Origin: Stenotrophomonas aracearum
GTDB lineage: Bacteria; Pseudomonadota; Gammaproteobacteria; Xanthomonadales; Xanthomonadaceae
NCBI RefSeq assembly: GCF_031834615.1
Contig: NZ_CP115543.1
Location: 3,669,001-3,733,000 of the forward strand
DNA length: 64,000 bases
Direction: 5' to 3'
Shown in pieces: positions 52,882-63,572 of this stretch. Position 1 is the first letter of the stretch. Each line of letters starts with the position of its first letter. A program made the translations under genes and the position numbers. Under the pieces are notes generated by a model, which worked only from the letters and a program-made list of their open reading frames with translations, did not search any database and was not told the DNA's origin.

Positions 52882-54063
52882 ATGGGCAGGAAGCGCAAGT
52901 TCAAACCCGATATTCCGACACACATCGACCAGCTCGCATTACCGCGCGGGATTTACTGGGACGACGGTCGTTGGTTCATCTACACCCCGCACGCTGAAGG
53001 TGGCCGTGCGGTCAAGAAGACCGTCGCCTACAAGAGTGCTCGGCTGTCGGATCTGCATGCCGTTGTGGAGGCGCAGCTGTTGGGAGATCGACGCGGCACC
53101 TTGCGCTTTCTGTTCGACAGGTTCCATGAATCCATGGAGTTTCGCGAGCTCTCAACCGACACCCAAGACGACTACCGTCGTTATGCAGTCGCTCTGGCCT
53201 CCTACGCCTGCAAAGACGGCAGCGCGTTGGGCGACGTGCTTGTAGAGCGCATCACCACGCCAGTGGTGCAACGGCTGGTGGAAACGTTTGCCATCGGCCG
53301 CGACGCGAATCGCTATCAGCCTGCGCTGCCCGCCACACCGAGTAAGGCAAATCATCTGTATCGCTACCTTCGACGCACTCTAGCGTGGGGCGTTCGCAGT
53401 GGGCTGTGCGCGCGCAACCCTGCTGTGGGGGTGCGGCAGGCCAAGGAGGTGAAGCGGCACCGAATGCCGACGCCTGGCGCATTCGAAAAGGTGCTCGCGT
53501 TTGCACGTGAGCGCGGCGCTCTTCCTTCGCACACCAAGGGCAGTTGCCCCAGCTATCTTGCGCCCGTCATGGTGCTGGCTTACAGCGCACGTTTGCGCGG
53601 GATCGAGGTTTGCACGCTGACTGATGCACATCGCCGGCATGAGGGTATCCACGGCCAGCGGAGGAAGGGCTCGCGTGATTCAGTCACCGAATGGGACGAA
53701 GAGATGGTCAGAGCCTGGGACGATCTGGTCGCGCGCCGCAGCGCCATCTGGAACCGCGACGGCCGGAACTTCCCGGTGCCGCTGCGCGCCGAGAACCGTG
53801 TGCTGCTAGTCGAGCAGAGCGGCAATCCGATGGCCAAGTCATCGTTGGATAGTTCCTGGCAGCGATTCATCACCCTGGCACTCCGCGAGGGCGTGATCGA
53901 CAAGGAAGACCGCTTCTCTTTGCATGGGTTGAAGCACCGGGGCGTGACCGATACGGTGGGCAACCGTGGTGATAAACAAGATGCTGCCGGTCATCAGTCA
54001 CCTGTCACAACTGGTCGCTATGACCATGACCTGCCGGTCGTGAAACCTCCGCGCCGTCGATAG
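52882..54063 (+). CDS. Tyrosine-type site-specific integrase
   Basis: A 393-residue phage-type recombinase that inserts the island at tRNA-Ile2. The N-terminal part is a core-binding domain; the catalytic half has the arginine in AYSARLRGIEV, HGLKH in place of the common HxLRH, and GHQSPVTTGRYDHD with the nucleophilic tyrosine. The ATG at 52882 has weak upstream AGG. The gene ends 68 bases from the 3' end of the tRNA, the usual arrangement. It appears intact, so excision may still be possible. Confidence 0.9.
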   Translation: MGRKRKFKPDIPTHIDQLALPRGIYWDDGRWFIYTPHAEGGRAVKKTVAYKSARLSDLHAVVEAQLLGDRRGTLRFLFDRFHESMEFRELSTDTQDDYRRYAVALASYACKDGSALGDVLVERITTPVVQRLVETFAIGRDANRYQPALPATPSKANHLYRYLRRTLAWGVRSGLCARNPAVGVRQAKEVKRHRMPTPGAFEKVLAFARERGALPSHTKGSCPSYLAPVMVLAYSARLRGIEVCTLTDAHRRHEGIHGQRRKGSRDSVTEWDEEMVRAWDDLVARRSAIWNRDGRNFPVPLRAENRVLLVEQSGNPMAKSSLDSSWQRFITLALREGVIDKEDRFSLHGLKHRGVTDTVGNRGDKQDAAGHQSPVTTGRYDHDLPVVKPPRRR

Positions 54064-54087
54064 TTTTTCCGGCCATTTTTCCGGAAG
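54063..54087. promoter_or_regulatory. Candidate integrase arm sites near the right end
   Basis: GTTTTTCCGGC (54063) and CATTTTTCCGGAAG (54074) stand 45-70 bases inside the tRNA end of the island. The same pair in the same orientation occurs near the left end (40748 and 40801). Repeats of this kind at both ends are typical arm-type sites. Confidence 0.45.
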
Positions 54088-54131
54088 CTCTAAGCAGTCG
54101 CTTGCAGAATGACCTAAGTGCTTGTTTTCTT

Positions 54132-54207
54132 TGGTGGGCCCAGAAGGATTCGAACCTTCAACCAAAGGATTATGAGTCCTCTGCTCTAACCGTTGAGCTA
54201 TAGGCCC
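54132..54207 (-). tRNA. tRNA-Ile2 (anticodon CAU), island attachment site
   Basis: A complete 76-base cloverleaf on the minus strand: acceptor GGGCCTA with TGGGCCC, discriminator A and encoded CCA, D-stem GCTC/GAGC, anticodon stem GAGGA/TCCTT with loop CTCATAA, and T-arm GAAGG-TTCGAAT-CCTTC. The 8-base D-loop and the CATAATC context match the lysidine-modified isoleucine tRNA rather than methionine. The tRNA 3' part is repeated at 40661 and 39869, so it serves as an integration site. Confidence 0.9.
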
Positions 54208-54251
54208 TGCGCGGATGCACAGTGTAGTGGACGCCAGCGGGGCCTCGCCAC

Positions 54252-55475
54252 TCATGCCGTCGCCTGCACGATCGCAGCCGCCCGCCAGGCATTCCGCTTG
54301 GCCATGGCGCGCAGGGCCTTCGAGCGCAGCAGGCCTGAGGCTGCCACCCGGTTCCAGTAGTCCATTGCCAGCGGGGCGGCCCAGCGGAGGGGGTCGCAGC
54401 TGCCTCGAAATGCAGGCAAGACTGGCGCGATCGGCGCGAGCGCGGGCAGCGCGCCGCTGCGACACGGGGCCAACGAGCTGGGTAGCATGTCATACACCGG
54501 CACCAGTGGGAGCGGGCCGCAGTCAAGCAGCTGGAAGCCGAGATTGCCCTGGTGCATGTGGCTGTTGCCGACCAGCCGCCCGAAGGCGTGGAGCTGCTCC
54601 ATGCGAAGGGCTGTGTCGGCGGTGATCCAGCCGAGCTCGTGCAGGTGTTCGCCAGCGGCGCCCCAGTCGTGGGTTGTCTCGCGGGCAAAGGCTGCCGATA
54701 GCGACATCAATGAGACGAAGCCGCTGCGACCGAGGACCATGGGGGTCCGGTCGAAGCGGTCCACCTCCAGGAACGTATAGCCGCGGCTCTGGATGAGCTG
54801 GGAGCTGCAGGCCGCCACGCCGGCGTCGCGCAGGCATTGCAGGGCGAGGTGCTCGCATACCAGCAGGTCCGCCCAGCGTTCGGCGGCCGGGCCGTCGCCG
54901 GCCTTGGCGAACTTCACCAGCACGGCCCTGCGCTGGTCGTCACCTGCGACGGTGGCGGTGAACTTGGGTTGCTCGCCGCCTGGCCCTGAAGAGATTCCCT
55001 TGCCGATTGCCAGGTTCTGGGCGCGCTCCGGGTAGGCGCGGTTGCGGTCCGCCTCGTGCACGTGGTCGGGCGGGCATTCGAGCGCGGTCAGCGCGGTGTG
55101 GAGTGCGGGCTCTCCCGGCAGGATGTCGCCGATGCCGGTTCCTCCGGTGAGCGCGAGGTGGTTTAGCAGGGTCGTGGGTAGGGCGTGGTCGCCCGGCTGG
55201 CCAACGCCCGGCTGGTGAGCGTGGCGCTGGGCGTGCAGTCTGCCCAGGAAGCCTTGGGGCCGGAGGTCGTTGAGGTACCAGGGCAAACCCGGAAAGATGT
55301 CGCCGTCCGGGCATCTGGCGAGGTTGGGGCGCATGGAGGTGAGATGCGCCTTGAAGGCTTCGCCGGGCAAGGATTCGAGATGGCCCAGGCGCTCGACGGT
55401 GGCGTCTTCTTTCAGGCGAAAGAGTGGGAAGTGTCTGTTGGGAGGAGTAGCGGCCATGTGGGCAGCGTGGGACAT
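54252..55475 (-). CDS. HipA-family kinase, YjjJ-like, lacking the N-terminal HTH region
   Basis: A 407-residue HipA-like serine/threonine kinase. Marks are LPWYLNDLRPQGFLGR, GPGGEQPKFTATV (nucleotide loop), FLEVDRFDR and the catalytic loop RLVGNSHMHQGNLGF, in which the usual aspartate of GNxDxH is replaced by SHMH. E. coli YjjJ has an N-terminal DNA-binding part that is absent here, because the frame opens directly with HFPLFRLKEDATVERLG. The start at 55475 lacks a good ribosome site. It may be a shortened or decaying gene next to the island insertion site. Confidence 0.72.
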   Translation of the reverse strand: MSHAAHMAATPPNRHFPLFRLKEDATVERLGHLESLPGEAFKAHLTSMRPNLARCPDGDIFPGLPWYLNDLRPQGFLGRLHAQRHAHQPGVGQPGDHALPTTLLNHLALTGGTGIGDILPGEPALHTALTALECPPDHVHEADRNRAYPERAQNLAIGKGISSGPGGEQPKFTATVAGDDQRRAVLVKFAKAGDGPAAERWADLLVCEHLALQCLRDAGVAACSSQLIQSRGYTFLEVDRFDRTPMVLGRSGFVSLMSLSAAFARETTHDWGAAGEHLHELGWITADTALRMEQLHAFGRLVGNSHMHQGNLGFQLLDCGPLPLVPVYDMLPSSLAPCRSGALPALAPIAPVLPAFRGSCDPLRWAAPLAMDYWNRVAASGLLRSKALRAMAKRNAWRAAAIVQATA

Positions 55476-55674
55476 GCGCGGCGGGGCTGGAACGCAATTT
55501 GTTGCATTCGGGGAAGGGCCCTCTCCGTTTGGAGGTCATGCGTTACCGGGCCGATCAGCCGGGTCGGCGGTCGTTTGGGAACCGACCCTACCGATGATCG
55601 TCCGCGTCAGCCCTCAGCGCTCACCGCGCAGTCGGCAACCCGTAGCAGCGCACTTGTCTGCGACGCACGGCCAC

Positions 55675-55701
55675 AAAAAACCCCGCCGAAGCGGGGTTTT
55701 T
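55675..55701 (-). terminator. Terminator of rpoD
   Basis: AACCCCGC-TTCG-GCGGGGTT on the minus strand followed by TTTT, 24 bases after the rpoD stop. A-rich bases on the other side let it work in both directions. Confidence 0.88.
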
Positions 55702-55724
55702 CGATCAACGCACCAACCTTGGAA

Positions 55725-57575
<1,851 letters not shown>

Positions 57576-57665
57576 GTAGTGCTCGCGCCACCGGCAGGGA
57601 TGAGGAATAGAACCTAGCATTATACCAGCCCAGCGCCCCCTCGGGCCCGGGCGGTGGTCCCGGGG

Positions 57666-58106
57666 TCAGGGTCTGAGCAGGAAAGTCACTGGACCATCGT
57701 TGACCAGGCTGACAACCATATGGGCGCCGAACTGCCCGGTTTCCACCCCCGAAACATGCTTTTGACGACAGATCTCCACCAATCTGTTGAATCCACGTTC
57801 AGCCTCGGCGGGGGGCGCGGCGGTACTGAAACCCGGTCGCATCCCGCTGGAGGTGTCCGCCGCCAGGGTGAACTGGCTGACCAGCAGCAGGCCGCCCCCT
57901 GTCTCCCCCAGGGATCGGTTCATTTTTCCGCTGTCATCTGCAAACACACGGTAACCAAGCAGCCGATCGGCCATGCGGGCAATCTGGGCGTCGGTGTCGC
58001 CCGGTTCCATGCCGACCAGGGCCAGCAGGCCGGGGCCGATCTGGCCGACCACGGCCCCGTCGACGCTGACGCTGGCCTGGGTAACGCGCTGGATGAGGAC
58101 AAGCAT
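57666..58106 (-). CDS. dtd: D-aminoacyl-tRNA deacylase
   Basis: A 146-residue enzyme that removes D-amino acids mischarged on tRNA. The two active-site motifs are present: LLVSQFTLAAD and the Gly-cisPro VNDGPVTFLL near the C-terminus. The ATG at 58106 gives the standard start MLVLIQRVTQASVSVDG. It is divergent from the acyltransferase gene with a 73-base gap. Confidence 0.95.
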   Translation of the reverse strand: MLVLIQRVTQASVSVDGAVVGQIGPGLLALVGMEPGDTDAQIARMADRLLGYRVFADDSGKMNRSLGETGGGLLLVSQFTLAADTSSGMRPGFSTAAPPAEAERGFNRLVEICRQKHVSGVETGQFGAHMVVSLVNDGPVTFLLRP

Positions 58107-58179
58107 GGCAGGGGCGATTCCGCTGGAGGGGCGGCCTACCTTAGTAGTTGGGCGCGCGCACCGGCTAGACTTTGACGCG

Positions 58180-59097
58180 ATGAAACCGCAAACCACCGCC
58201 CGCCTGGCCTACCGCGCCGCTGCCCTGTTCACCCGCCTGCCCTGGTCCTGGCTGCGTGGTTTCGCGCATGCGCTGGCCGGGCTGTGGATCGCCCTGAATG
58301 CCCGCGAGAGCCGGGTGACCCGGCGCAACCTGGAGCTGGCCTACCCGGAGCTGCCGGCCGACCAGCGCGCGGCCCTGCACAAGGCGGTGCTGCGCTCGAC
58401 CGCCCTGCAGGCGGTAGAAACCCTGCGCCTGTGGACCCGCCCGCGCGAACGGAACCTGGCCCTGCTCACCGAGCGCCACGGCGAGGCGCTGTACGACGCG
58501 GCGCTGGCCAGCGGCAAGGGCGTGATCGTGGCCGCCCCGCACTACGGCAACTGGGAGCTGCTCAACCAGTGGCTGGCTTCGCGCGGGCCGATCGCCATTG
58601 TCTACAAGGCGCCCGATGAAGCCGTGGGCGACGAATTCCTGCAGCTGGTGCGCGGCGGCAGCAACGTGCAGCAGGTGCGCGCCGAAGGCCCGGCGGTGCG
58701 TCAGCTGTTCAAGGTGCTCAAGGACGGCGGCGCCACCGGGATCCTGCCGGACCAGCAGCCCAAGGCCGGCGACGGCGTGTTCGCGCCGTTCTTCGGGGTG
58801 GAAGCGCTGACCATGACCCTGGTCAACCGGCTGGCCGAACGCACCGGCGCCACCGTGCTGTACGGGTGGTGCGAGCGCACCGGCCCGGGCATGCAGTTCG
58901 CACTGCACATCACTCCGGCCGCGCCGGCGGTGGCCGACCCGGACCCGCGTACCGCGGCCAGTGCGCTGAACGCCGGGATCGAGGCGATCGCGCGCCGCGA
59001 CCCCGCCCAGTACCAGTGGACCTACAAGCGCTATACGCTGCGCCCGCCGCACAGCGACGAGGTGGACCCGTATGCCACCGAGGAGCACCCGCACTAG
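58180..59097 (+). CDS. LpxL/HtrB-like lysophospholipid or lipid A acyltransferase
   Basis: A 305-residue inner-membrane acyltransferase of the LpxL family. One N-terminal membrane segment (FAHALAGLWIALNA), then the H-x4-E motif APHYGNWE near 125, and a later LPDQQPKAGDGVFAPFFG block typical of late lipid A acyltransferases. It would add an acyl chain to lipid A or a related lipid; which one is not clear. The ATG at 58180 gives MKPQTTARLAYRAAA. ribA follows by 77 bases on the same strand. Confidence 0.87.
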   Translation: MKPQTTARLAYRAAALFTRLPWSWLRGFAHALAGLWIALNARESRVTRRNLELAYPELPADQRAALHKAVLRSTALQAVETLRLWTRPRERNLALLTERHGEALYDAALASGKGVIVAAPHYGNWELLNQWLASRGPIAIVYKAPDEAVGDEFLQLVRGGSNVQQVRAEGPAVRQLFKVLKDGGATGILPDQQPKAGDGVFAPFFGVEALTMTLVNRLAERTGATVLYGWCERTGPGMQFALHITPAAPAVADPDPRTAASALNAGIEAIARRDPAQYQWTYKRYTLRPPHSDEVDPYATEEHPH

Positions 59098-59174
59098 CCG
59101 CCCCACCGACTGCGACGCTGTGTCGCGCGGCGCGCAATTGAATCGGCGCCTTCCGACCCCACTGTGAAACCACG

Positions 59175-60311
59175 ATGTCCCCCACGGCCCCCGCCATGTC
59201 CCCAGCTGCTTCTTCCCCGTTCGGCGATCCGGCCGCGATCCGCTGCGAGCGCGCGGTGGCCGAACTGCGCGCCGGTCGCCCGGTGGTGATCGACGACAGC
59301 CAGGGCCAGCGCCTGGCCTTCATCGCCCTGGACAGCAGTACCCGCAGCAGCTACACCGCCTTTGCCGAGGTCGCCGCCGGCCAGCATTACCTGTTCCTCA
59401 CCGCGACCCGTGCGCGGGTGCTGGGCGTGGCCGCCGAGCACGGCGCCCGGGTGCCGCTGGCTGGGATCGACTTCGATGCCCTGCCCTCGCTGAGCTACCT
59501 GCGCGAACCCGAGCCGATGCCGGCCGGGTGGACGGCCGGGCAGGCGCTGGACGATGGCGCGGTGGAGATCGCCCGGCTCGGGCTGCTGCTGCCGGCCATG
59601 GTCGGGGTGCTGCTGACGCCCGGCGATGACCGCTTCGACAGCTGCGCGCAGGTGTCGCTGTGCGACCTGGCCCAAGGCGCCGAACAGGCCGCCCACGCCT
59701 ACGAACTGGTGGCGCGCTCGCCGGTGCCGCTGCGCGAGGTGGGCATGACCGAATTTGCGGTGTTCCGCGGCGGGGTCGCCCAGCGCGACCAGGTCGCGAT
59801 CATCGTGGGCAACCCGGACTTCGCCGGGGTGGTACCGGTGCGCGTGCATTCCTCGTGCCTGACCGGCGACCTGTTCGGCTCGCTCAAATGCGACTGCGGC
59901 GACCAGCTGCGGCGTGGCCTGCGCAAGCTCAAGGAGCTGGGCGGCGGCGTGCTGCTGTACCTGGACCAGGAAGGTCGCGGCACCGGCATCGCCGCGAAGA
60001 TGCGTGCCTATGGCTACCAGCACGATGGGCTGGACACGATAGACGCCGACGCGCAGCTGGGCTTCGGTGCCGACGAGCGCCGCTACGGCAGCGCAGTGGC
60101 AATGCTGCAGGGCCTGGGCGTGCAGCGCATCCAGCTGCTCAGCAACAATCCGACCAAGGCCCAGCGCCTGCGCCATGCCGGGATCGAGGTGGTGGACTGC
60201 GTGCCGGTAACTGGCGACATCACCGCCGAGAACGAACATTACCTGCGCACCAAGGCCGAACGCGCCGGCCATATGCTCGACGTGGACACGCTGATCCAGG
60301 CCGCGCAATAG
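59175..60311 (+). CDS. ribA: GTP cyclohydrolase II with degenerate RibB-like N-terminal domain
   Basis: First enzyme of riboflavin synthesis, 378 residues. The C-terminal half is intact GTP cyclohydrolase II: zinc ligands in HSSCLTGDLFGSLKCDCGDQL, LDQEGRGTGI, and LLSNNPTKAQRL. The N-terminal 170 residues have the fold of DHBP synthase, but the acidic DDEDRENEGD-type loop is replaced by DDSQGQRLAF, so that activity is probably absent. A separate ribB must exist elsewhere. Start ATG at 59175, with another possible at 59193. Confidence 0.88.
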   Translation: MSPTAPAMSPAASSPFGDPAAIRCERAVAELRAGRPVVIDDSQGQRLAFIALDSSTRSSYTAFAEVAAGQHYLFLTATRARVLGVAAEHGARVPLAGIDFDALPSLSYLREPEPMPAGWTAGQALDDGAVEIARLGLLLPAMVGVLLTPGDDRFDSCAQVSLCDLAQGAEQAAHAYELVARSPVPLREVGMTEFAVFRGGVAQRDQVAIIVGNPDFAGVVPVRVHSSCLTGDLFGSLKCDCGDQLRRGLRKLKELGGGVLLYLDQEGRGTGIAAKMRAYGYQHDGLDTIDADAQLGFGADERRYGSAVAMLQGLGVQRIQLLSNNPTKAQRLRHAGIEVVDCVPVTGDITAENEHYLRTKAERAGHMLDVDTLIQAAQ

Positions 60312-60398
60312 CGCGCGTCAACCTGCTACCGTCGTCGCGACGGGCGCAGCCGACCTGATGCGGACGCCCGGCATGTTTCCTCCTGCCGAGCACCCGCC

Positions 60399-60920
60399 TT
60401 GTCCGACCTTGCCCCGCCTCCGTTGCCGTCGCCCCATCCCCTGCCCGACCAGGGCCACTGGCAGCCGTTGCCCAAGCGCGCGGCCACGCTGGCCGGCATT
60501 GCCGGCGCCATCACCGGCGCGATCATCATCGGCGGCGCGCTGGGCACGCTGTGGGTGGTGCTGGACATGCCGATGCGCTGGGTCGGCGCGGCGGCGATGC
60601 TGCTGCCCGGCGCGCTGATCGGTTTTGCGTTCGGCTACCGGCGGCAGCGCCGCACCTGGTGGCGGCTCGATGCGCAGGGGCTGGGCGTGCGCCGCGACCT
60701 GATGTGGCAGCTCGAAACCCGCGTGCCGTTGTCGCGCGTGCAGCACCTGGACCTGCGCCGGGGCCCGATCGAGCGCACCGCGCAGCTGGCCACGCTGGTG
60801 GTGCACACCGCCGGCAGCCGCTTCAGCGCGGTGTCGCTGGGCGGGCTGGACCAGGCCGATGCCGAGCGCCTGCGCGACACGCTGGGCCGGCAGCTGGACC
60901 AGGATGACGACGCCCTGTGA
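60399..60920 (+). CDS. bPH2-domain membrane protein (YdbS-like)
   Basis: A 173-residue protein with two membrane helices (about 27-50 and 58-80) followed by a bacterial PH-like domain (DUF304), containing WWRLDAQGLGVRRDLMWQLETRVPLSRVQHLDLRRG. Such proteins pair with a larger homologue, the next gene, as in ydbS-ydbT. The start is a TTG at 60399; no better ATG is in frame. It overlaps the next gene by 4 bases. Confidence 0.8.
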   Translation: MSDLAPPPLPSPHPLPDQGHWQPLPKRAATLAGIAGAITGAIIIGGALGTLWVVLDMPMRWVGAAAMLLPGALIGFAFGYRRQRRTWWRLDAQGLGVRRDLMWQLETRVPLSRVQHLDLRRGPIERTAQLATLVVHTAGSRFSAVSLGGLDQADAERLRDTLGRQLDQDDDAL

Positions 60921-62440
60921 GTACGCAGACGCCTGACGACGACGCGCCCGACCAGCGCCTGCACCCGTGGTCGTGGCTGTTCGTGCTGCTGATGCAGCTG
61001 CGCCAGTTCCTGCTGCCGCTGGTGGCGCTGGTGGTGTTCGGCAACCGCGGCGACCGCGACGAGATGTGGTCGAACCTGGCCGCGCTGGTGGTGATCGTGG
61101 TGCTGGTGGCGATCTCGATCCTGCAGTACCTGACCTACCACTACCGGATCGGGCGCGATGCGATCAGCGTGCGCAGCGGGGTGGTTTCGCGCAACCGCCG
61201 CGAGATTCCGTTCGCGCGCATCCACAACGTGGTGGTGCACCAGAACCCGCTGCACCGCATGTTCAACGTGGCCGAGCTGCGCCTGGAATCGGCCGGCGGC
61301 AATCGCCCCGAAGCGGAAATGCGCGTGCTGCGGCTGGACCAGGCCCTGGCGCTCGAGCAGCTGGTGCGCCAGCGCGGACAGCAGCCGGTGGCCGCCGCCG
61401 ATCCCGGCGACGAAGCGACACCGGCACTGCCCGCCGATGACGTGCTGCTGCAGCTGGACACCGCCGACGTGGTCCGGATCGGGTTGTTGTCCGACCGCGG
61501 CTGGGTGGTGGTGCTGGCGCTGTTCGGTGCGTCCTACCAGCTGTTCCCGCGCGACACGGTCAACGACGCGATCGAGTACGGCGGCCGCCAGGCCTTCGGC
61601 TATGCCAACCACCTGCATCCGGCCACCTGGGTCTGGGTGGTCGCCGCGCTGGTGCTGGTGGTGGGCTTCTGGGTGACGCTGCGGGTGCTGTCGGTGGCGA
61701 TGGCGTTGCTCCGCTACCACGGCTTCCGGTTGACCGAACACGAGCGCCGCCTGACCGTGGCCAGCGGCCTGCTCACCCGCATGCGCACCAGCGTGGCGCG
61801 GCGCCGGATCCAGGCCTGGACCCTGCGCGAAAGCGCGCTGCAGCGCTGGTTCAAGCGCCGCCACCTGCGCATCGATATCGCCGCCGGGGTGTCGACCAAC
61901 GGCGAACGCCGCGACCTGCGCGAACTCGCGCCGCTGGCCACGCCGCAGGCCTGCGATGCGCTGGTGCAGCACCTGCTGCCGCAGCTGCAGTGGCCGCCGC
62001 CGCAGTGGAATCCGGTGCCGCAGCGGGGCTGGTGGCGACTGTGCCTGCCGGCCCTTGTGATCGTGCCCCTGTTGGCAGCCGGTGCGGTGTGGGAAGTGGG
62101 CCCATGGGGCGCGTTGCTACTGGCCTGGCTGCCGTGGTCGGCATTGCGCGCGCACCGCACGATGGCGCGCATGGGGTACCACCTGGACGCCCGCTACGTG
62201 GCGGTGCGTGGCGGCTGGTGGCAGCGCTGGTGGCGCTTTGCCGAGCTGGACAAGCTGCAGGCGCTGCGGCTGCAGCGCTCACCGCTGGACCGTTGGCTGG
62301 GCACCAGCAGCGTGTGGCTGGATACGGCCGGGGCGCACGGTAGCGTGGGGTTGTGCCTGCGGTATCTGCCGGAGGATGAGGCGCGGGCGGTGTTTGAGCG
62401 ATTGAATGCAGCGTTCGTGACGCGGCGCGTGGGGCGCTGA
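60917..62440 (+). CDS. bPH2-domain membrane protein (YdbT-like)
   Basis: A 507-residue inner-membrane protein with three PH-like (DUF304) domains separated by pairs of membrane helices (near 30-75, 190-260, 370-410). Repeated features are YRIGRDAISVRSGVVSRNRREIPFARI, YHGFRLTEHERRL and YHLDARYVAVRGGWW. The GTG start at 60917 overlaps the YdbS-like stop. In Bacillus the related YdbS/YdbT pair affects antimicrobial resistance; function here is unknown. Confidence 0.83.
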   Translation: MSTQTPDDDAPDQRLHPWSWLFVLLMQLRQFLLPLVALVVFGNRGDRDEMWSNLAALVVIVVLVAISILQYLTYHYRIGRDAISVRSGVVSRNRREIPFARIHNVVVHQNPLHRMFNVAELRLESAGGNRPEAEMRVLRLDQALALEQLVRQRGQQPVAAADPGDEATPALPADDVLLQLDTADVVRIGLLSDRGWVVVLALFGASYQLFPRDTVNDAIEYGGRQAFGYANHLHPATWVWVVAALVLVVGFWVTLRVLSVAMALLRYHGFRLTEHERRLTVASGLLTRMRTSVARRRIQAWTLRESALQRWFKRRHLRIDIAAGVSTNGERRDLRELAPLATPQACDALVQHLLPQLQWPPPQWNPVPQRGWWRLCLPALVIVPLLAAGAVWEVGPWGALLLAWLPWSALRAHRTMARMGYHLDARYVAVRGGWWQRWWRFAELDKLQALRLQRSPLDRWLGTSSVWLDTAGAHGSVGLCLRYLPEDEARAVFERLNAAFVTRRVGR

Positions 62441-62449
62441 TCGTATGCA

Positions 62450-62504
62450 GCCACGCAGGGCGTGGCTCTACCGTCGATCAGGGTAGTGCCACGCCCTGCG
62501 TGGC
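62450..62504. repeat. Inverted pair of GTAG-type REP hairpins (SMAG-like)
   Basis: GCCACGC-AGG-GCGTGGC (62450-62466) with CTAC after it, and GTAG-T-GCCACGC-CCT-GCGTGGC (62483-62504), are two REP units in opposite orientation with the GTAG heads facing each other. Such elements are frequent in Stenotrophomonas and depend on RAYT transposases. Confidence 0.8.
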
Positions 62505-62515
62505 GACCCTGTAAA

Positions 62516-63571
62516 TCAGCGCCGCGACGGCCCCCAATATCCCAGGTCCTTCCGGATCTGCAGCCCGCGCGTCCATGCCCCGAACGGCTTGCGCTTCAAG
62601 ACCCCCATCTCGCCCGCCAGGAAATCCTCGGTCGCGGCAATCACCCGCTCGCTGGAACGCCCATCGCGCCACGGATGGATGTCATCGGCGTAACGCCTGA
62701 TCTCGGCCATCAACGCCGGCTCCGGATGCAGCGCGCGCGCCAGCATGGCGGGCAGCTGCGAAGGGTCGTCGAAATCGATCATGTGCGGCTGCGGTACCCG
62801 GTTGCGGAAGGTCACCACCGGTTTGTGCTGGACCACGAACTCGGACACGATCGAGGAGGTGTCCGACACCAGCACGTCGGCGGCGCGCTGCGCGGCCATG
62901 ACCTGCTCGGGCTCGATGAACGCCGCGTTCGGACCGGCCAGCGCGCGATACCGGGCGAACAGCTCCGGCGGGCACTTGGGGTGCAGGGTCAGCAGCCAGT
63001 AGTGCGCGCCCCCCCCAATGTCGGCGGCAATCTGCTCGAACAGGTGCGGGGCGGCGCTGAGGCGCTCGGTGAAGGTCGAGCCGAACAGGATCACCGGCCG
63101 GCCCTGCGCCGGTGCGCGCAGCGCGGCGCTGGCGCCCGCATCGTCCAGGAACAGCGGGTCCAGCTTCGGCCAGCCGGTTTCGGCCACCGCGAAATGACCT
63201 TCGCGCTCGGCCAGCTCCCGGAACGGCGCGGTGGTCGCCGGCCCCTGCGTGCAGTACAGGTCGAACAACCCGCGCACCCGGAAGTGGCCGCGCGCGCTGT
63301 CGCGCTTCTGCACGTTGAAGCCGTGGAAGACCTGCACCTTGGCCCCGGCGATGAACGGCGGCACCCAGTTGGCCGCACTGAACAACGCCCGCGGGCGCAG
63401 CGCCAGCGCCTGCTGCAGGCCGACATCGGGCACGCCCGGCAGGCTGGCCCCGGCCGCGCCGTCGGTGAACCATGCCGACACCGATTGGCCGGAGGCGTGC
63501 AACGCCTGGGCCAACGGGGCGAGAATAGGCAGCGCATAGCGCTCCGTCGCAAACAGCAGGTACTCGGCCAT
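62516..63571 (-). CDS. CDP-glycerol glycerophosphotransferase-like protein
   Basis: A 351-residue protein of the Glyphos_transf / GT-B type used in surface polysaccharide assembly. Landmarks are HGFNVQKRDSARGHF, ILFGSTFTERLS, LLTLHPKCPPEL and VLVSDTSSIVSEFV, the last with the conserved DTSS-E pattern of this family. No signal peptide. The ATG at 63571 has GGAGG 5 bases upstream. It is divergent from a GT2 gene whose ATG overlaps this start, and both are probably involved in cell-envelope glycans. Confidence 0.8.
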   Translation of the reverse strand: MAEYLLFATERYALPILAPLAQALHASGQSVSAWFTDGAAGASLPGVPDVGLQQALALRPRALFSAANWVPPFIAGAKVQVFHGFNVQKRDSARGHFRVRGLFDLYCTQGPATTAPFRELAEREGHFAVAETGWPKLDPLFLDDAGASAALRAPAQGRPVILFGSTFTERLSAAPHLFEQIAADIGGGAHYWLLTLHPKCPPELFARYRALAGPNAAFIEPEQVMAAQRAADVLVSDTSSIVSEFVVQHKPVVTFRNRVPQPHMIDFDDPSQLPAMLARALHPEPALMAEIRRYADDIHPWRDGRSSERVIAATEDFLAGEMGVLKRKPFGAWTRGLQIRKDLGYWGPSRR

Positions 63572-63572
63572 C

